Source of the DNA: an uncultured Ulvibacter sp.
Lineage (GTDB): Bacteria; Bacteroidota; Bacteroidia; Flavobacteriales; Flavobacteriaceae
DNA length: 64,000 bases
Direction: 5' to 3'
Assembly: GCA_938041335.1 (NCBI GenBank)
Contig: CALIAF010000011.1
Span: forward strand, 35,488 to 99,487
Each line of letters starts with the position of its first letter. Positions within the stretch are counted from its first letter, which is position 1. The position numbers and the translations under genes were made by a program. The notes beneath the pieces are model-generated. The model ran no database searches and had not been told where the DNA came from. It was given only the letters and a program-made list of their open reading frames with translations. This document shows positions 9,050 to 18,367 of the stretch, piece after piece.

Positions 9050-9118
9050 AATATGTTTGCAATTAAAGGGTAGTGAGTGGTTTTTCTAAGCGGAACGCTC
9101 TAAAAAAATGGTACCGAA

Positions 9119-9982
9119 CTATCCTGCTAATGCCTCTGCACCACCAACGATTTCTAAAATCTCGTTTGTAATGGCAGCTTGACGTGCTTTGTTATATTGT
9201 AATTTAAGCGCGTCACGCATCTCTGTTGCGTTGTCTGTTGCTTTGTGCATTGCAGTCATACGAGCGCCATGCTCACTCGCTACACTGTCTCTAATGGCTT
9301 TAAACAACTGTGTTTTTAAACTCTTTGGAATGAGACCTTCTACAATCTTTAGCTTAGATGGCTCAAAGATATAATCTGCTGTATTTGTAGTATCTGTTGC
9401 GTCAGGAGGTAGGATAGGCAAAAATTGCTCTCTCATCACTATCTGTGTTGCCGCATTCTTAAAGTTGTTATACACAAGAACAATCTTGTCATAGCTTCCG
9501 TCTGCGAATTTTTCCATTAGCATTTCTGCAATAGCGGAAGAATTATCAAATGTTAATTCGTCGAAAATTGCAATATCGTGATGTATGATAGTACCATCCT
9601 TTTTAAGGATGTCATTTCCTTTTTTTCCAATAGTTACAAAATCTACTTGCTTTCCAGCATAGGTTTCATTTGAAAGTACTTTAGATGCTTTTACAATATT
9701 ACTATTGAAAGCTCCGGCAAGCCCACGATTAGAAGTAATAGACACTACAAGTACTTTATTTACCTCACGCTGATCGCTGTATTTACTACCACTATCTGCA
9801 TCAAGTGTTGCACTTAAGTTCTGTAACAACTCGGTTAATTTTTCAGAATATGGACGCATTGCTGTAATTGCGTCTTGTGCTTTCTTCAATTTTGCAGCAG
9901 ATACCATTTTCATGGCACTGGTAATCTGCATCGTTGAACCAACGGATGATATTCTGTTTCTTATTTCTTTAAGGTTTGCCAT
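9119..9982 (-). CDS. atpG: ATP synthase F1 subunit gamma
   Basis: 287 residues. The N-terminal helix MANLKEIRNRISSVGSTMQITSAMKMVSAAKLKKAQ and the C-terminal helix (ending NEILEIVGGAEALAG) are the two coiled-coil strands of the rotor shaft, with the Rossmann-like middle domain between them. Gamma couples c-ring rotation to catalysis. Last gene of the operon; a stem-loop separates it from atpA. The genes for beta and epsilon are absent, as is usual in Bacteroidota, where they are elsewhere. Confidence 0.97.
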   Translation of the reverse strand: MANLKEIRNRISSVGSTMQITSAMKMVSAAKLKKAQDAITAMRPYSEKLTELLQNLSATLDADSGSKYSDQREVNKVLVVSITSNRGLAGAFNSNIVKASKVLSNETYAGKQVDFVTIGKKGNDILKKDGTIIHHDIAIFDELTFDNSSAIAEMLMEKFADGSYDKIVLVYNNFKNAATQIVMREQFLPILPPDATDTTNTADYIFEPSKLKIVEGLIPKSLKTQLFKAIRDSVASEHGARMTAMHKATDNATEMRDALKLQYNKARQAAITNEILEIVGGAEALAG

Positions 9983-10022
9983 TCTTAACTAGTTATAATT
10001 TATAACACTTCGGCTTAACATC

Positions 10023-10049
10023 CTCTTAGCTCCCATAGGGAACTAAGAG
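10023..10049 (-). other. Intercistronic stem-loop between atpA and atpG
   Basis: Twelve-base arms CTCTTAGCTCCC and GGGAACTAAGAG pair with one mismatch around a 3-base loop. No T-run follows on the minus strand, so it is more likely an mRNA processing or stability element than a terminator. Confidence 0.65.
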
Positions 10050-10058
10050 TTGTTTAAT

Positions 10059-11639
10059 TTATGCTTTGTATTGAGCAGATAAATCTGCAGCTACTGTCGT
10101 TAACGTATCGATTACTCCATCAGTTAATTTTCCTGACTTTAATGTATCTAATGCGTCTCTATGCTTTGCATTTAAAAGCTCTAGGTAATTTCTTTCAAAT
10201 TCCTTCACTTTATCTACAGGCACATTTCTTAGTAAGTTCTTAGAACCCGCATAGATAATTGCGATTTGATCTTCTACAGTAAAAGGAGTGTTCTCATTTT
10301 GCTTTAAGATCTCAACGTTACGCTTTCCTTTTTCAATTACATTTAAAGTTGCTGCATCAAGATCAGAACCAAACTTTGCAAACGCTTCTAATTCACGGTA
10401 TGCTGCTTGATCTAATTTTAATGTACCAGATACTTTTTTCATTGATTTAATCTGTGCGTTACCACCAACACGAGATACCGAGATACCTACGTTAATTGCT
10501 GGACGTACAACAGAGTTAAATAAATCTCCATCTAAGAAGATCTGTCCATCTGTAATAGAAATTACGTTTGTTGGGATATATGCAGATACATCTCCCGCTT
10601 GTGTTTCAATAATAGGCAATGCTGTTAATGATCCACCACCTTTAACGATAGGTCTTAATGATTCTGGAAGATCATTCATTTCACTTGCAATCTTGTCGTC
10701 TGCAATTACTTTTGCAGCACGCTCTAATAATCTAGAGTGCAAGAAGAATACATCTCCTGGATACGCTTCACGTCCCGGTGGGCGACGTAATAAAAGAGAT
10801 ACCTCACGGTATGCTACGGCTTGCTTAGATAAATCATCAAATACAATTAATGCAGGACGACCTGTATCTCTAAAGTACTCACCAATTGCAGCACCTGCAA
10901 AAGGAGCATATACTTGCATTGGAGCAGGATCACTTGCGTTTGCAGCAACAATAGTGGTGTATGCTAAGGCACCAGCTTCATCAAGTACTTTTGCAATGTT
11001 TGCAACCGTAGAAGCTTTTTGTCCAATCGCTACATATATACAGAATACTGGCTCTCCAGCATCGTAGAATTCTTTTTGGTTAAGGATGGTGTCAATACAA
11101 ACAGTAGACTTTCCTGTTTGACGGTCACCAATAACAAGTTCACGTTGCCCTCTTCCTACTGGAATCATTGCATCAATAGACTTAATACCTGTTTGTAATG
11201 GCTCTGTAACTGGCTCACGATAGATAACACCTGGCGCTTTACGCTCTAGTGGCATCTTATACGTTGTTCCTTCAATAGCTCCTTTCCCATCTATAGGCTG
11301 ACCTAGAGTGTTTACTACACGTCCAACAACACCTTCACCTACCTCGATAGATGCAATACGCTGTGTACGTTTTACAGTAGCACCTTCAGCAATACCACGT
11401 GAAGGTCCTAATAATACAACCCCTACGTTATCTTCTTCCAGGTTTAGAACGATACCTTCCATACCGTTTTCAAACGCTACTAATTCACCGTATTGTGCGT
11501 TAGCAAGCCCGTATACACGCGCAATACCATCACCTACAGTTAATACAGTTCCTACTTCGTCAAGTGAAGCTGTTGCTTCAAAGCCGGTAAGTTGTTGTTT
11601 TAAGATTGCTGAAACTTCAGCTGGTTTAACTTCTGCCAT
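10059..11639 (-). CDS. atpA: ATP synthase F1 subunit alpha
   Basis: 526 residues with full family architecture: N-terminal beta-barrel ([11 protein letters not shown]), nucleotide-binding domain with P-loop GDRQTGKST, and the C-terminal helical domain. The segment [29 protein letters not shown] is diagnostic of alpha. Alpha binds nucleotide without turning it over and alternates with beta in the F1 hexamer. Starts [13 protein letters not shown], a usual start in flavobacteria. Flanked by palindromes on both sides (atpH/atpA and atpA/atpG junctions). Confidence 0.98.
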   Translation of the reverse strand: MAEVKPAEVSAILKQQLTGFEATASLDEVGTVLTVGDGIARVYGLANAQYGELVAFENGMEGIVLNLEEDNVGVVLLGPSRGIAEGATVKRTQRIASIEVGEGVVGRVVNTLGQPIDGKGAIEGTTYKMPLERKAPGVIYREPVTEPLQTGIKSIDAMIPVGRGQRELVIGDRQTGKSTVCIDTILNQKEFYDAGEPVFCIYVAIGQKASTVANIAKVLDEAGALAYTTIVAANASDPAPMQVYAPFAGAAIGEYFRDTGRPALIVFDDLSKQAVAYREVSLLLRRPPGREAYPGDVFFLHSRLLERAAKVIADDKIASEMNDLPESLRPIVKGGGSLTALPIIETQAGDVSAYIPTNVISITDGQIFLDGDLFNSVVRPAINVGISVSRVGGNAQIKSMKKVSGTLKLDQAAYRELEAFAKFGSDLDAATLNVIEKGKRNVEILKQNENTPFTVEDQIAIIYAGSKNLLRNVPVDKVKEFERNYLELLNAKHRDALDTLKSGKLTDGVIDTLTTVAADLSAQYKA

Positions 11640-11722
11640 TTTATAAATGTTTGTGGTTTCTAGTGTATTTTTTAAAGTACTCTAGTCTCCGATCAATTAA
11701 TTGTATTTATTGTTTTTATTTC

Positions 11723-11746
11723 TTCTGAAATAGTACTATTTCAGAA
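11723..11746 (-). other. Perfect palindrome at the atpH-atpA junction
   Basis: A 24-base perfect palindrome (TTCTGAAATAGT and its complement) starts directly after the atpH stop codon. As RNA it can form a 10 bp hairpin with a 4-base loop. It has no strong T-run, so a role in 3' end protection or cleavage is more likely than termination. Confidence 0.65.
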
Positions 11747-12286
11747 TTAAACTGCTTTTGTAAATTCTCTTTTTATAGTGTTTAGTTGATTTGCAATGCT
11801 CGCGTTGTATTGTAAATCACCAACTCTAAGTACAAATCCACCTATTATGGTTTCATCTACTTTATTTTCTATACTCACGTTGTCGCTTCCTGTCATTTCT
11901 TTAACCTTCACTAAAACTTGTTTCTCAAGATCTGCAGAAAGGGGAACGGCCGTAGTAACATATGCTACTTTTACGCCTTTGTTCTCATTATATAGACTCA
12001 CATAACTAGAGGCAACACCACCTAAAAGATCAATACGCTTGTTTGCTGTTAAGATCTGGATTAGGCCTTTAGTTACTTCGCTATTGTTTTCAAAGATTTT
12101 ATTTAATGCCGCTTTTTTGTCTTCTCCTTTTATGATAGGACTTTTTAGCACATTACGTAGTTCTTTACTACCTTCAATAGTTGCGAATACAGATTTCATA
12201 TCACCAAAAACAATTTCACCTATGTTGGCTTCGTTGGCTTGGTCTAAGACTGCTTTTGCGTATCGTATGGCTGCTCTACTACTCAT
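11747..12286 (-). CDS. atpH: ATP synthase F1 subunit delta
   Basis: 179 residues, the usual length. The N-terminal helical bundle starts SRAAIRYAKAVLDQANE; the C-terminal half has the family segment VKEMTGSDNVSIENKVDETIIGGFVLRVGD. Delta joins the F1 head to the peripheral stalk formed by subunit b. The ATG is preceded at only 4 nt by a GC-rich hairpin, with no recognisable Shine-Dalgarno sequence in between. Confidence 0.96.
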   Translation of the reverse strand: MSSRAAIRYAKAVLDQANEANIGEIVFGDMKSVFATIEGSKELRNVLKSPIIKGEDKKAALNKIFENNSEVTKGLIQILTANKRIDLLGGVASSYVSLYNENKGVKVAYVTTAVPLSADLEKQVLVKVKEMTGSDNVSIENKVDETIIGGFVLRVGDLQYNASIANQLNTIKREFTKAV

Positions 12287-12290
12287 ATTT

Positions 12291-12310
12291 ATGCCCGCGC
12301 AGGCGGGTAT
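12291..12310 (-). repeat. Start-proximal hairpin, copy c (atpH leader)
   Basis: mRNA sense ATACCCGC-CTGC-GCGGGCAT: an 8 bp stem including one G-U pair, CTGC tetraloop, ending 4 nt before the atpH ATG (spacer AAAT). Nearly identical to the element at 29801. Confidence 0.75.
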
Positions 12311-12350
12311 CTTTTAATTTAAACTCATTAATAAACAAGGGTCTACTTAA

Positions 12351-12375
12351 GCGCTTCGACTGCGCTCAGTGTGAC
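12351..12375. repeat. Half of a REP-like dispersed element
   Basis: Contains GCTTCGACTGCGCTCAG, a short partially palindromic motif (CTTCGAC and GCTCAG) also found in the longer hairpin at 29066-29117. It lies between atpF and atpH. Confidence 0.45.
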
Positions 12376-12383
12376 ATTGTGAA

Positions 12384-12884
12384 TTAATTTAATTTAGCGT
12401 CATTTAACATCGTAGCTACTAGATCTAGTTGCTTGTCTTTGTTAGATAGTTCTTGCTTCACTACTTTTTCTGCAATCTCTACAGATAGGTTCGCTACTTG
12501 CGCCTTTATATCAGCAATAGCCGCTTTCTTCTCAGATATTATAGTTGCTTGGGCGTTTGCAATCGTTTTGTTTGCTTCTGCTTGAGCTTCTTCTTTTGCG
12601 TCTGCAATCATTTTTGCTTTGATCTCACGAGCATCTTTCATCATTGTTTCACGCTCTGCACGCGCTTCTTGTAAAAGCTTGTTATTGTCTGCTTGAAGGT
12701 TTTGCATTTCTAGTTTTGCATTTTCTGCAGCGTCTAACGCATCTTTGATTCCCTCTTCACGATCATTAAGTGCATTTAAAATTGGCTTCCACGCAAACTT
12801 AACCATCAAGAAAATAAGGACAAGAAAAAGGATTGTTTGTTTAACAAACAGGTCTAATGAAAAATTGTCTAATAATTGCTCCAT
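12384..12884 (-). CDS. atpF: ATP synthase F0 subunit b
   Basis: 166 residues: one N-terminal membrane helix (FVKQTILFLVLIFLMVKFAW) with the conserved KPI turn, then a long charged coiled coil (KLEMQNLQADNNKLLQEARAE onward) forming the peripheral stalk. Homodimer, inner membrane. It follows atpE after a 78 bp gap that contains a terminator-like hairpin. Confidence 0.96.
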   Translation of the reverse strand: MEQLLDNFSLDLFVKQTILFLVLIFLMVKFAWKPILNALNDREEGIKDALDAAENAKLEMQNLQADNNKLLQEARAERETMMKDAREIKAKMIADAKEEAQAEANKTIANAQATIISEKKAAIADIKAQVANLSVEIAEKVVKQELSNKDKQLDLVATMLNDAKLN

Positions 12885-12915
12885 AATAATAAATCTTAAT
12901 TTTTGTTTAAAAAAT

Positions 12916-12948
12916 CATTTCCCTGTAACCAACCGTTACAGGGAAATG
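12916..12948 (-). terminator. Terminator-like hairpin between atpE and atpF
   Basis: Perfect arms ATTTCCCTGTAAC (12917-12929) and GTTACAGGGAAAT (12935-12947), extended by one C-G pair, with a 5-base loop. On the minus strand it is followed by GATTTTTT. A full stop here would remove atpFHAG, so partial termination or 3' end protection of the atpE message is the likely role (inference). Confidence 0.75.
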
Positions 12949-12962
12949 AAATACATTTCTGA

Positions 12963-13223
<261 letters not shown>

Positions 13224-14333
13224 TTAATGATGCTCAGGTTCTTCAACGGCCATCCCGATGAATAATGCCGAAAGCATCGTAAATATATAGGCTTGTAGAA
13301 ATGCTACAAGTACCTCTATAAGTGTAATAAATAATGATAGTAAAAATGATAGTATGGTAGACCCTACAACAGACATTTGGTCTTGCATTGTCATACCAAT
13401 GGCAATTAGACTCATTACAACAATGTGCCCTGCTGTGATATTTGCAAACAAACGCACCATTAACGAGAATGGTTTGATAATTAGTGTACCTGCAAGCTCA
13501 ATAACCGCAAGAAGTGGTCGCAATATATATGGTACTCCTGGCATCCATAATTGATGACTCCAGAAATGACGGTTACTGCTAAATAAATAAACAACCAAAG
13601 TGATTAATGCCAGTGCAGCTGTCACTGCAAGTTGACCCGTTACGTTAAATCCAAATGGTGTAAGCCCCATTAAGTTTAAGATCCAAATAAAGAAAAATAC
13701 GGTCATTAGGTATCCCGTAAACTTTCTGTATTTAGGTCCAATATTTGGTTTTGCTATTTCGTCTCTAACGTAGAGCACAAGGGGTTCTAAAATTCGCCCA
13801 AAGCCAGTAGGAACCGCTTTCTTTTTGTATTGTCTGGCTAGACCACCAAACCATAAAAGCATTAAGAGTCCTATTAAAATAATTCCAAAAACACTTTTTG
13901 TTATAGATAAATCAAATGGAGCACTTGCATTAGTGGGATGCTTTTCCTCATCAAAAGATACAGTGGTTGCATTTGCATTAAGCTCGTAAATTTTTCCGTG
14001 ATATTTCACAAAATTACTTCCTCCTTTTTCTACAACAACCGTCCCTTCATCATCGTGATGGAAAGCAGAAGACATAAAGGCACTAAAACCATTTTCTCCC
14101 CAAAGCATAACTGGTAGTGGAAAACCTACTGCATGTTTTTCTCCATCAGAAAAATAATCGAATAAATGAAAATCGTGTGAGTCTTTAACGTGATGAAGAA
14201 TATAGTCATTAATCTCCTCTGAAGTATTGACAGGATCTCCTTTTTCGCCTTTTGCTTCGTCCTTAGCAGAAGCCGAAAACGACACCAATAAAATAAGACT
14301 TAGATATGCAATTGTTTTTAGTACTGCCTTCAT
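13224..14333 (-). CDS. atpB: ATP synthase F0 subunit a, with periplasmic N-terminal extension
   Basis: About 370 residues, well above the ~270 of E. coli subunit a. The start at 14333 (MKAVLKTIAYLSLILL) directly begins a signal peptide ending SFSASAKDE; residues ~25-145 are a polar extension rich in His and Asp (HHVKDSHDFHLFDYFSDGEKH), as in other Bacteroidota. The core has the membrane helices of subunit a, including the helix with the essential arginine (MVRLFANITAGHIVVMS) and the final QAYIFTMLSALFIGMAVEEPEHH. It forms the half-channels for the translocated ion. Confidence 0.96.
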   Translation of the reverse strand: MKAVLKTIAYLSLILLVSFSASAKDEAKGEKGDPVNTSEEINDYILHHVKDSHDFHLFDYFSDGEKHAVGFPLPVMLWGENGFSAFMSSAFHHDDEGTVVVEKGGSNFVKYHGKIYELNANATTVSFDEEKHPTNASAPFDLSITKSVFGIILIGLLMLLWFGGLARQYKKKAVPTGFGRILEPLVLYVRDEIAKPNIGPKYRKFTGYLMTVFFFIWILNLMGLTPFGFNVTGQLAVTAALALITLVVYLFSSNRHFWSHQLWMPGVPYILRPLLAVIELAGTLIIKPFSLMVRLFANITAGHIVVMSLIAIGMTMQDQMSVVGSTILSFLLSLFITLIEVLVAFLQAYIFTMLSALFIGMAVEEPEHH

Positions 14334-14416
14334 TACTGTTACATTCATTTATATCCCTCAAAAAGAGGTCTGAAATTCGGCGCAAAGATAGTTATTATTT
14401 TTATTCTGAAAACACC

Positions 14417-14821
14417 TTAGATGGCATTTTTTGAAGGGGTAGTATTGTTTAAAATTTTGCTCATAAAAAAGACTTCAAGAAGAATGTTTAAAACCATAGG
14501 AATCAGCAAGTTAGCATTTTCTTGATTAGAAAATGATCTTTCTGAAAAAATATGCACTGAAAAGACGAATGAAAAGGCCACAATTTTTAAGACTACACTG
14601 ACTAAGTATAAAAAACCTAGTTGGTCTTTAAATTTTTCTGTTTTCGAAAGTAGATAAAGAATGACACATAGTAAGAAGGAGAATATTCCGAAGAAAAGGT
14701 AAAGGTTTGTTATATCTATTGGAGATTGTGCCATAATTTTTGCTAATAAAAATTGATGTGCACTAAAGCCTAAAACGAAAATTATACCGAAACCTAAAAG
14801 ATAGGTTATTATGTGTTTCAT
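14417..14821 (-). CDS. Small membrane protein of the ATP synthase operon (DUF6168-like)
   Basis: 134 residues with four hydrophobic helices (IITYLLGFGIIFVLGFSA; LYLFFGIFSFLLCVILYLL; LGFLYLVSVVLKIVAFSFVF; LLIPMVLNILLEVFFMSKIL). Its position between atpZ and atpB matches small proteins often annotated DUF6168 in flavobacteria; the family name is from memory and less certain. Its ATG overlaps the last base of the atpZ gene. By analogy with AtpI it may aid c-ring assembly or magnesium uptake, but no motif shows this. Confidence 0.7.
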   Translation of the reverse strand: MKHIITYLLGFGIIFVLGFSAHQFLLAKIMAQSPIDITNLYLFFGIFSFLLCVILYLLSKTEKFKDQLGFLYLVSVVLKIVAFSFVFSVHIFSERSFSNQENANLLIPMVLNILLEVFFMSKILNNTTPSKNAI

Positions 14822-15039
14822 TACTTTTTGTTGATTCTATTTACGCGGTAAACAATTAAAAACATGGCTAAAAAAACAGCAATAATGGTAATTAATTCTT
14901 CAAGAAAATTCAAGGTAAACTGCTCATCTAACCATTTTCCTAAATAATTGCCTAAGAAAATAATGAGGCCCATTTGTAGTCCTATTCCAGAAAAAACCGC
15001 CCAATTTTTTAGCGCTATATTTTTTCCTTCTTGAGCCAT
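14821..15039 (-). CDS. atpZ: AtpZ/AtpI family protein
   Basis: 72 residues with two membrane helices (WAVFSGIGLQMGLIIFLGNYLGKWLDE and LEELITIIAVFLAMFLIVYRV), the pattern of AtpZ/AtpI. These proteins sit at the head of atp operons and are linked to F0 assembly and cation transport. It begins 11 nt after the bactofilin stop and overlaps the following gene by one base. Confidence 0.85.
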   Translation of the reverse strand: MAQEGKNIALKNWAVFSGIGLQMGLIIFLGNYLGKWLDEQFTLNFLEELITIIAVFLAMFLIVYRVNRINKK

Positions 15040-15050
15040 AAGGTTAATTG

Positions 15051-15428
15051 TTAAGAAGCCTTCACAGCACTCATTTTACTGGTCATTGCACAAGTAGCGT
15101 CAAAAGTAGCACCTGGCTCAACAGAGAGTTTGCCTACTTTTACTTCACCACTAATAACTGCTGTCGCTCTTAATGACAATAATTCTTTTACGTGCAGTGT
15201 CCCCGTAAATGAACCTTCAATGTCTGCATTATCGCATGTAAGTGTCCCGTCAATACTACCGTTTTTGCCAATAACCACTTTATTAGGAGTAGTGACATTA
15301 CCTTTTATGATACCATCAATTCTAAAGAATCCTTTAGAGACTATATCTCCTGTGATGTTTGTGCCTTCATTAATGCGATTCTGGTTTGCAGAAGGGTCAA
15401 AATTTTTGTCTTTTTTGTCGTTGCGCAT
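15051..15428 (-). CDS. Bactofilin (polymer-forming cytoskeletal protein)
   Basis: 125 residues. After a polar N-terminus (MRNDKKDKNFDPSANQNRIN) comes the DUF583 beta-helix core with short regular turns (GTNITGDIVSKGFFRIDGI; NADIEGSFTGTLHVKELL; GEVKVGKLSVEPGATFDA). Bactofilins polymerise without nucleotide and organise envelope proteins. It lies 5 nt after sprE and before atpZ, so cell-surface machinery and ATP synthase share one transcript. Confidence 0.92.
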   Translation of the reverse strand: MRNDKKDKNFDPSANQNRINEGTNITGDIVSKGFFRIDGIIKGNVTTPNKVVIGKNGSIDGTLTCDNADIEGSFTGTLHVKELLSLRATAVISGEVKVGKLSVEPGATFDATCAMTSKMSAVKAS

Positions 15429-15433
15429 GGTGA

Positions 15434-18028
15434 TTATCCTTTTTCGGTACCTTCTTCTGTCTCTGGAACAGTGGGAGGGTTTAAATATAGATCTAGGTTT
15501 TTATGAATCTGGATCGTTTTATAGTTTTCGGTAGAAATGTCAAAGAATGGACGGGTAATCCTATACTTTAAATTTTCTGCTTTGTTTGCTTCATTTCCAG
15601 TATATAGTATTTCACCAAAACCTTTAGAGCCTTGCAAAGACCGAAGCCCATGAACGACTACAAAATCTAATGTAGGGTCATAATAATCTAAAGACGTTTT
15701 CATATTGCCATAGTTGGCCTTTATAATAATCTCGTCTAGAAGCTTTCTAAGGTTTTCAGCTTGCTGACGCTCTCCTTTTGAGAACGAATACACCAGCTTA
15801 AAACTTTTACCTTCATCATATGGTGTAAAAGCATTAAAAGCTAATTTAGGTAATGTGTTTGAATAAATAAGCTGCGCTTGCTTTCCTTCGTCATCATTAG
15901 GATAATTAAGAGACACATAGTTGAGCGCTTTCTTATAAGCTTCGTAACCTTGTTGTTTTCCTAAAGCGGTGGCTTTCAGTAATTCAAATTTGGGCACCAT
16001 ATCATCGCCATTATAGGTCGTGATATATTCATCAGTCTTGTCAATCACTTCTTGGTAGCGATCTGCCTCAAATTTTTTATAAAGCGCGTTATATTTAAAC
16101 TCTGGGCTTGACTCGTCTGTTGCTAATTGCGTTGTTGGGTTTCTTAAAATTTCGGCATAACGAGAATCGCTATGATTATTTAATATGTTTGTTTTGTATT
16201 GTTGTTCCAGCCCTTGATTTTCAAGAAGACCATAAATCTTGTATAGGTTATACTTTGCAGGAAGTATCAAACGCTCTTCTGGACTAAGCGTTAATAATTT
16301 TTCTAATCTGTTTGCGGCAAGATGATACTCTTTAAACTTCTCTTTATAGATAAGTCCTAATTGGTAATAAGCAAAATTTCTATCAGTAGAAAGGCTGTCT
16401 ATCACTTTTTGATCTGTTGGGATAGTTGCAATATAAGTTTCAGGGTCAAAACGAGTATCATCTGCAATAGAAGTCAGGTTTTCTGTTTCCTCTTCTTTAC
16501 TATCAATACCAGTAGAGCGCTTACTAGAGATTCTCCAGTTGTCTGCTAATTCACGATCACCCCATATTTTTCTAAATTCTTGCTTACCATAGGCGGCTGT
16601 AGAAGAGTTATAGAAATAAAACGGTCCTGAAGAAGCCTCATCGTCTTGATTTTTCTTTTTAAAGAACTCATTATCTCTTATTCCTTTTTTACTGGCTTCT
16701 TTTGCAAAAGCGATAGAATCTGCTATGGCTTTGTCTTTCAATTTTGTTGTGTATGCTGTAAAATAGGCCGTTTTTTCCACATCGCTCATCGCGGCAATGC
16801 GCAAGATGCTGTCATTAAGTGTTGCGATGTCTTCATATTTAATAACATCATCTAGATTTTCACGCTTCTTTTTTATTCTTCTATATAAACGGGACTTATC
16901 TGAAAGATTTAATAGCGTACTGTCATAATAAGCACCAGCATTTTTATATAAAGCTTTATCAAAGTTAATCTCTGCAAGTGTTCTGTAATTAATAGACTGT
17001 AATGTCTTGTCTTTAGTAACTTCACGTATCGACTTATTATAAAATATAACAGCCGTATCTATATTAGAAGTCAAACGGTAATACGCTCCTTTCTGGTTGT
17101 AAATTTTATCCAGGTAAGGACGGTTCTCGCGGTTTTTCTCAAGATCGTTGAGCAATTCTAAAAACGCTACCTTGTCTTCTTTGTCATAATCAAAATTACG
17201 CGCCTTTGCCATATATGCATTGATCATATAATCACGTGACGTTTTTCTGTTGAGGTCTATCACCTCATCAAAAGCGATATTTGCACTGTCTTTTAAACCG
17301 AGTTCGTTATAAAGCTGTCCTTTAATATATAAATAACGCCCCTTTAATTCTTTGTCTTTTACTAATGCCGATGCTTCTTTTACATAAGGCAAAGCCTCAG
17401 GAATAGAATCCATACGCAAATATGCTTCTGCAATACTAGCAGATGCCTCTGCAATATCATCGCTATCTATTTCTTCTTTTTCAAGCATCTGTTTAAGATT
17501 CTTGATGGCAAGCTCTTCATTGTTTAAGCGAATATTAGTTTTAGCCTTCCATACTTTAGCTTTGTTAATATTGTTACTTGTAGGATATCTATCTAGAATA
17601 AAATTAAAAGCATCAAGCGCTGGCACAAAACGTTGGTCAAAATAACGGGTCTTTCCTAGCAATAAATAAGCCTCATCCACTTGCGGGTTATGCTCTTTAC
17701 CGTTAATGTACATCCCATGTTTCTGGATCATCTTAACCGCTTTCTCTTCTGCACGGTTAAAATTGGGGTCTTTAGATTCGCCAGGGAGTACAATCTCGTC
17801 CTTAGACTCCATGCGTTCTATGGGTAAAACAGCCCAGTAATTATCGTTAAAAGTTCCTGCCAGTGATTCTTTTCCTTTATCAAAGGCAACTTCACCATTA
17901 TAGAGGGTGTTGTACTCGCCAGTAACCGCGTGGTAATTACGATTAATAAAGGTGTCTTTTTTACGGGAACAAGCCACAAAGAGGGTGAGCGTTAACGCAA
18001 AAAGTAAAAATTTATATAAGTGCTTCAA
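15434..18028 (-). CDS. sprE: T9SS/gliding-motility lipoprotein SprE/PorW, TPR protein
   Basis: 864 residues, matching SprE/PorW length. Lipoprotein signal with lipobox FVAC (Cys20), then RKKDTFINRNYHAVTGEYNTLYNG, a characteristic N-terminus, TPR-like repeats (YLLLGKTRYFDQRFVPALDAF; AYLRMDSIPEALPYVKEA), a charged middle and a C-terminal domain. SprE is required for type IX secretion and gliding in F. johnsoniae, and PorW plays a similar part in Porphyromonas. The bactofilin/ATP synthase neighbourhood is, to my knowledge, shared with other flavobacteria. It is the first gene of the operon. Confidence 0.85.
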   Translation of the reverse strand: MKHLYKFLLFALTLTLFVACSRKKDTFINRNYHAVTGEYNTLYNGEVAFDKGKESLAGTFNDNYWAVLPIERMESKDEIVLPGESKDPNFNRAEEKAVKMIQKHGMYINGKEHNPQVDEAYLLLGKTRYFDQRFVPALDAFNFILDRYPTSNNINKAKVWKAKTNIRLNNEELAIKNLKQMLEKEEIDSDDIAEASASIAEAYLRMDSIPEALPYVKEASALVKDKELKGRYLYIKGQLYNELGLKDSANIAFDEVIDLNRKTSRDYMINAYMAKARNFDYDKEDKVAFLELLNDLEKNRENRPYLDKIYNQKGAYYRLTSNIDTAVIFYNKSIREVTKDKTLQSINYRTLAEINFDKALYKNAGAYYDSTLLNLSDKSRLYRRIKKKRENLDDVIKYEDIATLNDSILRIAAMSDVEKTAYFTAYTTKLKDKAIADSIAFAKEASKKGIRDNEFFKKKNQDDEASSGPFYFYNSSTAAYGKQEFRKIWGDRELADNWRISSKRSTGIDSKEEETENLTSIADDTRFDPETYIATIPTDQKVIDSLSTDRNFAYYQLGLIYKEKFKEYHLAANRLEKLLTLSPEERLILPAKYNLYKIYGLLENQGLEQQYKTNILNNHSDSRYAEILRNPTTQLATDESSPEFKYNALYKKFEADRYQEVIDKTDEYITTYNGDDMVPKFELLKATALGKQQGYEAYKKALNYVSLNYPNDDEGKQAQLIYSNTLPKLAFNAFTPYDEGKSFKLVYSFSKGERQQAENLRKLLDEIIIKANYGNMKTSLDYYDPTLDFVVVHGLRSLQGSKGFGEILYTGNEANKAENLKYRITRPFFDISTENYKTIQIHKNLDLYLNPPTVPETEEGTEKG

Positions 18029-18367
18029 AATTTGTCCTATTTATCCGTATTAATAACTTAAAAGCCCAGCTTTTAGTATAAAAATGTTATGGGAACGGTA
18101 AAAATACTATTATTTTAGGTATCTGCGCTTCTTGAGGCTCAAAAATTAACGGGTTTACTAGGGTTTTGCTTGCTTCGGAAATAGAAAGGGTTTACAAATG
18201 TGCTGTGATGTTGAGCATAAGATTTATTTGAATTCGGTCGTGAGTTTCCGTTTTATGTAAAAAAGTATTGATACTGTAACTGCGTCTTGTTAAGACTATG
18301 TTATGGTCCATTAGATTGCCAATAATACGAGTTCAATTTCTTATTTTTACCAAAATTTAAAATAAAC
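18029..18367. other. Divergent intergenic region sprE / reductase
   Basis: About 340 bp without a gene. It must hold the promoters of the sprE-atp operon and of the reductase. For the reductase, TTG at 18316 and TATTTTTA at 18342 are a weak match to the Bacteroidota promoter. A small inverted repeat (AAAAGC/GCTTTT, around 18059-18073) lies near the sprE start. Nothing else stands out. Confidence 0.4.
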
